Below are positions 56,605-64,000 of a stretch of 64,000 nt of DNA, in pieces. Numbering within the stretch: position 1 is the stretch's first letter; each line of letters begins with the position of its first letter. The DNA is taken from contig NC_070570.1 of assembly GCF_026914185.1 (NCBI RefSeq), positions 2,356,001 to 2,420,000 on the forward strand. The letters run 5' to 3'. The notes beneath the pieces are model-generated. The model saw only the letters and a list, made by a program, of their open reading frames with translations, was not told the DNA's origin and did no database searches. A program made the translations under genes and the position numbers. Source of the DNA: Puccinia triticina. Taxonomy: Eukaryota; Basidiomycota; Pucciniomycetes; Pucciniales; Pucciniaceae.

Positions 56605-57450
56605 GGCATTGCCAGGCATTGCCAGGCAATGCCTGGCAAATGCCTGGCAATGCCTGGCAATGCCTGGCAAATGCCTGGCAATGCCTGGCAATGCCTGGCA
56701 AATGCCTGGCAATGCCTGGCAAATGCCTGGCAATGCCTGGCAATGCCTGGCAAATTCCTGGCAAATGCCTGGCAATGCCTGGCAATGCCTGGCAAATGCC
56801 TTGCAATGCCTTGCAATGCCTGGCAATGCCTGGCAATGCCTGGCAATGCCTGGCAATGCCTGACAATGCCTGGCAATGCCTGGCAATGCCTGGCAATGCC
56901 TGGCAATGCCTGGCAATGCCTGGCAATGCCTGGCAAATGCCTGGCAATGCCTGGCAAATGCCTGGCAAATGCCTGGCAATGCCTGGCAATGCCTGGCAAA
57001 TGCCTGGCAAATGCCTGGCAATGCCTGGCAAATGCCTGGCAAATGCCTGGCAATGCCTGGCAAATGCCTGGCAAATGCCTGGCAATGCCTGGCAATGCCT
57101 GGCAAATGCCTGGCAAATGCCTGGCAATGCCTGGCAAATGCCTGGCAAATGCCTGGCAAATGCCTGGCAATGCCTGGCAAATGCCTGGCAAATGCCTGGC
57201 AATGCCTGGCAAATGCCTTGCAATGCCTTGCAATGCCTGGCAATGCCTGGCAATGCCTGGCAATGCCTGGCAATGCCTGGCAAATGCCTGGCAATGCCTG
57301 GCAATGCCTGGCAAATGCCTGGCAAATGCCTGGCAATGCCTGGCAAATGCCTGGTAATGCCTGGCAATGCCTGGCAATGCCTGGCAATGCCTGGCAAATG
57401 CCTGGAAATGCCTGGCAATTCCTGGCAAATGCCTGGCAAATGCCTGGAAA
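56605..57450. repeat. GCCTGGCAAT minisatellite, about 80 units
   Basis: Alternating 10-bp (TGCCTGGCAA) and 11-bp (TGCCTGGCAAA) units, with the first two units inverted (CATTGCCAGGCATTGCCAGG). Frames on both strands stay open across the whole array and are artefacts. Confidence 0.95.
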
Positions 57451-57639
57451 TGCTTCATTTACTGCTCAGAATTCCACTATTGACCAGAAGATTGACCAAC
57501 TCTTTAATCATTTTAAGCGCTCTTTTAGCAAGATGTCCTCCACGTATAAATCCCTGTTTGTGCAGTCCATGTGGTGATATCTTGAGGCATTTAGAGAGTA
57601 CAAATAAAAGTTTGAATTTTTCACCTGCAAACACAGGAA

Positions 57640-58520
57640 TAACGACTACACCAATGGCCTTCAAATCAATCAGACGCAATACATTGAATGTAAGCTACTG
57701 GAATTCAATCTTGAAAAAGAACATCCATCCTCATGTCCACTTAACCCCAGAGAGCCACTCAAGAAAGCCACTGCTCCCGAAATCAACCTGTTCAGCAAAC
57801 TTGACATTAATTATTGAGCGCTAGTGGGATCCCGAAACTACCTCAGTATCCTGACACGTCCTGACATATTCTTTGCAGTCAGCTCCCTATCACAGTATCT
57901 TGAAAGCCCCGGAATCAAACATTATCAAGCAGCAGTTCAAGTCTTTCAATACTTGTCGGGTACTAGGCACGTTGGATTGACCTTCAACAGGTCAGAGAAG
58001 GCTCAACTTCATGCATTTGCCAATGCCGACTGGGGCAATTGTCTGGACACTAGATGTTCCACCTCTGGCTTCGTAGTGGCGACCTAATAAACTGGAAGTC
58101 ATGCAGACAGCCAACTGTCTTGCTATTGACGGCGGAGGCCAAATACAAGGCAATGTCGGACTTGGGGCGGGATCTTGCCTGGTTTGCAAGCCTCATCACC
58201 AAATTTCAGCTGCAGAAATCTGTCAGCAACATAGCAGTCTTGGTTGAGAATCATGGCGCCATCAATCTAGCAAAGGGAGAAATGACACAGAATAGCTTCA
58301 GAACAAAGCATATGAACATTTGTCTTCACTTTGTGCGCGAGCTAATCACACTCCGCCTCATCAAGCTTCATTATGTCAAGAACAAATCAAACACGGCCGA
58401 CTTCCTCACCAAGGCGCTTGGAAAATCAATCATTTGGCGCTCCCTCAGCCAACTAGGAGTCATCCAAGTCTCAGAAGCTGCTTCTAATCTTACGACTAGA
58501 AGCATGCCAGGCTGTAAGAA
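57640..58520 (+). pseudogene. Copia B: RT end and RNase H
   Basis: Picks up late in RT (LQINQTQYIECKLLEF, SSCPLNP). TGA at 57815-57817 interrupts INY(stop)ALVGS, where Copia A has INYRALIGS-type text with a CGC Arg codon. Then LTRPDIFFAVSSLSQYLES, ADWGNC, a frame change near 58085, and RNase H to about 58500. Changed residues relative to Copia A: VDADW to ANADW (58022-58024), TEAEY to AEAKY (58141-58143), GAIDLA to GAINLA (58264-58266), all CGA to CAA. The RT catalytic core is absent, so the nest did not simply insert: coding sequence was also lost. Confidence 0.85.
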
Positions 58521-59594
58521 TACAGCTCCAGACCCCCCAGACCACCCGCATGTAAGGGTTGGGAGACCCTTCACTGTTTGGAGGCGGAGAGGCTTGGTGG
58601 GACAAGGCACAAGGCCTGGGGACGTTCTAGAACCAACGTCCTCGGGGGCTATATTGCAGATGACTAGCCATGGCAGAGAGATATCAATGGGGGTCCGGAG
58701 TCTCTCCAGTTCTATGTACACCTGTCTTGAGGAAGAAGGGAGAGAAAGGAAAGGAAAGGAAACTCACCTAGCCACAGCAGAGAGATATCAATGGGGGTCC
58801 GGAGTCTCTGCCGAGCTAGGAAGGGGGTGGGAGGAGCTGTGACTATACTCCTGGCTGGTGTAGATCATGTGATAGGTGAAGTGTCACCTAGTGAAGCCCG
58901 CAAGTCGTGCGGGGCTTCACACCGCAGCATTCAGCTAGAAAGCGTGCAAGGTTAAGCCAAGCTCCGCAAATAGGTATGTCCATTTGCCGCAGTCCAGACC
59001 AGAAACCTAACCCAAGTGGTTGCTGATGTATTGCATGCTGTTTACAGAAGCAAATGCAGAAGATCAAACCTTAGTGGTCAACGCGCGGGAATTGGAATCA
59101 ACAGACTCAGACAGAACCTTGTGCATACCAAGTGATGATAAAGTCTGCCTTCAACAAAGCTGACTGATTTTCAATTCTTAACAGAATCCTCACAGAGCGC
59201 CTCGGCCCCAATACAACTAGCAAACTGCTAAGCAGGATCACTGAAGACTTTGACATTTGTGGGTCTTCAGGTCCTAGAAACCACAGACCAAAACAACAAG
59301 CTAACAGATATTTGATTCTCATTTGTCATTCAGAACCAGAGCTTGCTGATTTATTCAGGCGGGATAAAACAAAGCTATTCAAATAGCATTTGTATATTTT
59401 TTCAAGTCCCAGACAGTCAAAGCAACAGAGCCAGATCAGACAGAACTAACAAAAACCTTGTGTCATAGTTCTCAAAGTAGTCACATTGACTATAGCGCCA
59501 AATGCTTAATCAATTCTCAGCGCAAAAACAAAGTAAGGGAGAGCTAGTCCTGTGAGACAGATAGAAGCACAACTGACCCCGATTGTGCAGATTC
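58521..59594. other. Copia B 3' flank, no gene recognised
   Basis: Contains a direct repeat, GCAGAGAGATATCAATGGGG plus GTCCGGAGTCTC, at about 58673-58708 and 58781-58812. A 3' LTR is expected, but no partner exists because the 5' end is lost. Confidence 0.4.
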
Positions 59595-60487
59595 TTCTCT
59601 TCTCTCAATTCTCAGATAAAAGCTTTCTTTCTTCTCTCTATCCAGCCGTTAGGCAAAAGACAAAGCTAGCGCGTTCCTGCTTTCAGGTAATTTCTATTCA
59701 CTATTCAGACGTTTCTCTTCATCATCAAAGTTTTTCATTAGCTAGCGGAGTTTTTAATTAGAAATATTATTTTCAGTTGCTCCTATTTTTTCAGTTTGCC
59801 TGTGGAGTATTGCTCCCAGGAAAACTGCTTTAGCAGTTTGCCTGTGGAGTTTTGCTCTGAGGAAAACTGCTTTAGCAGTTTCGCCTGTGGAGTTTTGCTC
59901 CCAGGAAAAATTGCTTTGGCAGTTTTAGCAGTTTGCCTGCGGAGATTTGCCCTCAGGAATTGGCTAGCACTGGCAGGTTATGACCTACATAGTCGCCGAG
60001 CAGGTAAAAGCTCGCCGAGCAGGTACTTTTACCTGCTCGGCCATCGGGATGACCTGCTCGCTGAGCAGGTACAGTTACAGGTACCTGCTCCGGCGCGGCC
60101 AGCAGGTCAATTGGCCAAGCAGGTAACAGTACCTGCTGCAACTGGCCAAGCAGGTAACAGTACCTGCTGGGCGAGCAGGTACTTGTTCCCGCTTCGAAGC
60201 GGCTACAGGTATCTGCTTGAAGATCAGGTCAACCTGCTTACCAAGCAGGTAAAAGCACCTGCTCGGCGGGCAGGTCATCCTGATGGCCGAGCAGGTAAAA
60301 ATACCTGCTCGGCGAGCAGGTTGACCTACTCGGCAAGCAGGGAAAAGCTCACCAAGCAGGTACTGTTACCTGCTTGGCCAGCAGGATGACCCGCTGGCCG
60401 AGCCGGAGAAGGTACGTGTAACTGTACCTGCCCGGCGACCAGGTTGATGGCCGAGTAGGTAAAAATACCTGCTCGGCGAGCTGTTAC
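59595..60487 (+). repeat. Inverted copy of the 42.3-44.0 kb block
   Basis: 59595-59790 matches the complement of the leader at 43831-44033; 59790-59945 holds three units of the 42-bp minisatellite; 59990-60487 is hairpin chain in reverse order. Identity is high by eye apart from copy number. Confidence 0.88.
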
Positions 60488-61406
60488 TGTAAATTTTGAG
60501 ATAGGACGAAGAGCAACCTAATGTAATGATGTTTGAATCTGAGCAAACAACGATGACCTGACAAGCTTAATGAACCCAGCAACACACCTAATGTAATGAT
60601 GTTTGAATCTGAGCAAACAACGATGACCTGACAAGCTTAATGAACCCAGCAACACACCTGCGATGGCGCAGGAGTTATTTGTGTTTGATTTTAATGTTTT
60701 TGATGAGAGTGGTGAGGGACGCGCGCAAGAGATGATTATGTTAGTCTCTTCCTCACGAGTATAATGATGTAAACGCGTGAGTTATATTTCTTGTGATAAA
60801 AGGAGAACAATGAGAAAAGTTGTGAAATGAACAAAATAGCGAACCTAATGTAATGATGTTTGAATCTGAGCAAACAACGATGACCTGACAAGCTTAATGA
60901 ACCCAGCAACACACCTACACGAAGATTTGGAAAAGGATAAGGAAAACAAGGAGAAAATATTAGATTGATCAATAAGTACATAAATGATAGAAAGTATGAG
61001 AGTCATACCTGCGATGGCGCAGGATTTATTTGTGTTTGATTTTAATGTTTTTGATGAGAGTGGTGAGGGACGCGCGCAAGAGATGATTATGTCTATGTTG
61101 GAAGAAAAGAAAAGAGTGGGAGGAGTAGAATGGGGAAGAGGAAGGTTTGCGGTTAGTTTGGACAATACGGAATCTTGATGGTGTTAGTGAAAGATTGATT
61201 TTTGCTTACTAGTCTCTTCCTCACGAGTATAATGATGTAAACGCGTGAGGAAAAGACCAGCAAGGTTGGCCGCGCAGGGGAATTCTTTTGGTGGCGATGG
61301 AAAAACGCGGTTAGGGTTGCGACCGGTACTTTTTCAGATGCTGGTGAGAATTGGAGTTTACTTGCTGCGTATTCATAATCAAATCCGGGGTATTCATAAT
61401 CTAACA
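60488..61406 (-). repeat. Copia C 3' LTR
   Basis: On the minus strand a polypurine tract (TTGAGGGGGGC) precedes TGTTAGATTATG, whose first base pairs with 61406; the LTR runs to TTTACA at 60488, where hairpin chain begins. The 5' LTR lies outside the window, so the outer limit is inferred. Confidence 0.65.
60517..60913. repeat. 70-bp repeat, three copies inside the LTR
   Basis: Copies at 60517-60586, 60587-60656 (tandem) and 60844-60913, each starting CCTAATGTAATGATGTTTGA and almost identical. A second block, starting CCTGCGATGGCGCAGGA, is duplicated at 60657-60740 and 61008-61091, and CTCTTCCTCACGAGTATAAT at 60745 and 61212. Confidence 0.92.
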
Positions 61407-64000
61407 GCCCCCCTCAATTCGAACAGCATCTTTCAATCCAATCATGTCTCGAAACTTGACGAATGGGTTCTTTCCTAGATTTTTGGTGAGAATATCGGCT
61501 ATCATATTTGACGCATAGACGTGCTTCATTTTGAAAGTGCCGGCCTGAACATGCTCGCGGATCCAGTGGTGTTCGATCGCGACATGCTTGACGCGTCCGT
61601 GGTGGACGGGATTTTGAGCCAAGTGAATGGCGCTTAGGTTATCGCAGATTAGCTCAAGTGGTGTTTGAATAGGAATTCGCAGTTGCTTCATTAACTTTGC
61701 AAGCCATAGAGCCTCTTGTCCGGCTTCGGTTATAGCTCGGTATTCCGCTTCCGTTGATGAGAGCGCGACTGTTGGTTGGAGACGACTTCGCCAGCTTATG
61801 GCGCCGTTCATGAACTTGAAAACATAGCCAGTTGTTGATCGCAGAGTAGATTTGTCTCCTGCCCAGTCAGCATCACTAGCTATTTCGGGAAAGGTCCAGC
61901 CGGGGTTTGCCGAAAGATCTCCACCGCGTTGGGACTGATAAACTATTTTTAGTGTTGCGGTTCCCTTGAGATATCGCAGGACATGGATGAACGCGTCCCA
62001 GTGTTTCTGGTTTGGCTTTTCAAGGAAACGTGATAGGACTCCAACAGCGAAGCTAATGTCCGGTCTTGTACAAATTGCAATGTACATCAGGGAACCGACT
62101 GCTTTGCGGTATTGTTGATTTCGTTGGGTGAACTCTAAGGACTCTTCATCGGTGGATTTCAGTAATTTGACGTTGTATCCGAAAGGGGTGCTTGCGGGTT
62201 TGCAGTTGGCCATGTCGAATTTTTCCAAGACATTTAGAATCATGCCTTGTTGGTGTAATGAATAGTTCCCGTGATCATCGCGCTCAATCTCGATGCCAAC
62301 AGCAAATTTAGCAATTCCTAGATCCTCCATAGCCCATCGCCTTTTGATTTCGCTCTTCACAGATGATATCTCGTCGCCGGTGATGATCATGTCGTCCACG
62401 TGTAGGTAAATGATGCTTTCTTTTCCGTTCCGTGATCAATAAAATACGCAGGAATCCGCCTCTGTCTTGCGAAAACCTATGGTATTTAGGTACTTTTCCA
62501 CTTCCAAATGCCACAGACGAGCTGACTGTTTCAAACCATAGATAGATTTGTGTAATCGCCATACTTTCTCTTTGCCGCCTTGTTCGAAACCTTCAGGTTG
62601 TTCCAGATATATTTCTTCATCCAAATCGCTGTTTAAGAAAGCAGCGACCGCATCCATTTGTTCGATATCCCAATTGTTCCGAGATGCGAGCGCCACGATT
62701 ATCCGGAGAGAGGAAGGTTTGCCTGTCGGTGAAAAAGTCTGGTCATAGTCTACACCTTCTTCCTGGGTATATCCCTTGGCAACAAAACGCGCCTTGTATT
62801 TTGAGATACTCCCATCTGGTAGAGTTTTCACTTTGAACACCCATCTACCCTTTATAACTTTGCGGTTGCGAGGGCGAGTCGTGAGACTGAACACTCCTTT
62901 GGCCTTCATACCATCAACTTCTTTGTTGCAAGCTTCTATCCAGCGTCGACGGAATTTTGATTCTCGAAGGTCTTTGAATTTCTTGGGTTCGAATTTTGGA
63001 TCATCACCCATTGCGGCGTTGACATGCGACTTATTTGCTGCTAAGTATGCTCGGCTTGGCAGTTGGCTGATTCTGGTTGATCTGCGTACATAGTTCGGAT
63101 GGTCCGGATGCGTGATAGGGGGCTTGGGCGGGATGACTTTGATTTTGATTGTATCTGATACTGCAGGTTGTAGATCGGGTGTATTGTCAAGAGCATCTTC
63201 ATCGGATTCATCAGATTCAGATGGTTCTTTGGGGTCAATGACGTTGGACGAATTTGAGGATTTCTCGGTGTCCTCATTTTCAATGATGAATTGATCCGGG
63301 TCGTCATCGCCTCTTTCAGGAAAGGAATTTTCGTCAAAGGTGACATCATGAGTGTTGATAATTTTATGGTTTTCATAATCGAAGATGAGATAATTGCGAT
63401 TGAATTCATCAAAACCAACAAGGAATCCTTTTCTCAAAGTTGGACTAAATTTATTATCCATAAGCTCTTTCCGGTTGTGTATGTATGCCAAGCATCCAAA
63501 AGTCCGGATATATTTAAGATTTGGCTTGTGTCCGAACCACAACTCGTAAGCGCACTCAGGATGACCGTTTCTGGAGCGATTGAAGACGCGGTTTTGGATG
63601 TAAACTGCCGCGTCGCATGCAAGGCTCCAATAACGTGTAGGAACACCGCTTTGGAGCATTAGGGCTCGGGCTTTCGTCGATATGGTCCTCATAAAGCGCT
63701 CCACGAGTCCGTTTTGTTGAGGAGTATAGGGAGCAGTTGTGTTTTTGACGATGCCGAGTGATTCACAGAAAGGGATGAGAAGCGAGTTGATAAATTCACT
63801 ACCACCGTCGGTGGTTATCATTTTTACTTTCTTCTCACAGTGGCGCTTGGCTCGAATATTAAAATGAATTGATTGCAGTAAAAACTTCTTCTTTAGTTTT
63901 CGTTTTTAAGAAGTAAATAAAAACCATTCTTGTGTATTCATCTATTATTAACATGAAATATGAGTGATTGAATATACAAGGTGCTCTTGTGATTCCGCTG
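61401..64000 (-). pseudogene. Copia C Pol: integrase, RT, RNase H (continues off the window)
   Basis: Of the Tnt1/1731-like Copia type. From the window end: DEYTRMVFIYFLKTKTKEE, a one-base frameshift near 63862, then MITTDGGSEFINS, YTPQQNGLVERFMRT, the linker, RT (RWVFKVKTLPDGSISKYKAR, IEQMDAVAAFLNSDLDEEIY), TGA at 62436-62438 after DSCVFY, then YLHVDDMIITGDE, RNase H DADWAGD, STEAEYRA and CDNLSAIHLAQNP, ending at 61401. Catalytic residues of all visible domains are present. Apart from one T-preceded TGA and one indel in a T run the frame is whole, so this is the youngest-looking element here. Its 5' half cannot be judged. Confidence 0.9.

Noticed and set aside
56391..57824. Frames of up to 415 codons on both strands
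   Set aside because: They are the GCCTGGCAAT array read through; 10/11-bp units leave several frames open without selection.

Overview
The window looks like a transposon-dense stretch of a rust fungus genome (Pucciniales, Puccinia-like). Evidence: AT-rich DNA, genes with many short GT/AG introns, and basidiomycete families such as KDZ transposases, TET/JBP-like dioxygenases and a rust repeat-family protein with an HMG-box-like pattern. Most of the DNA is Copia, Gypsy and DIRS retroelements, MITEs and minisatellites. I recognise no bacterial, viral or CRISPR feature.

0-12 kb: a decayed KDZ transposase (minus, 4926-1077) with a MITE inside its catalytic exon; two rearranged UFD4 (HECT E3) fragments (8.56-5.77 kb); and an apparently intact five-exon TET/JBP-like 2OG-Fe(II) dioxygenase gene (11850-8668), the best protein-coding candidate here. 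12-20.3 kb: a composite of LTR-like sequences, a recurrent 38-bp palindrome, two inverted arms of about 370 bp built from a minisatellite, a kinesin-like fragment, a 175-bp tandem repeat and a hAT-like MITE. 20.8-24.3 kb: a small four-exon BTB gene and a rust lineage-specific gene with a damaged 5' part. 24.9-30.5 kb: a GAGCTGG minisatellite that replaces the protease end of a Gypsy gag, and an uncharacterised spliced gene. 31.8-34.9 kb: a diverged LTR and a broken SNF2/Rad5-like helicase. 34.9-43.9 kb: a chain of back-to-back hairpins into which Copia A (two 703-bp LTRs) has inserted, then a 42-bp minisatellite. 44-58.5 kb: Copia B split by a 12.6-kb nest holding a Myb/SANT fragment, a DIRS element, two hAT-like MITEs, LTRs and a GCCTGGCAAT minisatellite. 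59.6-60.5 kb: an inverted copy of the 42.3-44.0 kb block. 60.5-64 kb: the 3' part of Copia C, running off the window.

Two themes tie the window together. First, coding damage is strongly biased: most premature stops read T-TGA and most lost catalytic Asp/Glu codons read CAA, as expected from TCG to TTG change on either strand (a RIP-like or methyl-CpG signature). Second, several insertions are datable by exact target duplications (ATT, AAACC, CCCCCAG, GCTGCTG, GTGAGGG), and removing two of them restores a protein frame. A TET/JBP-like DNA-base oxidase next to a KDZ transposon, in a region with this mutation signature, is the most interesting biological context.
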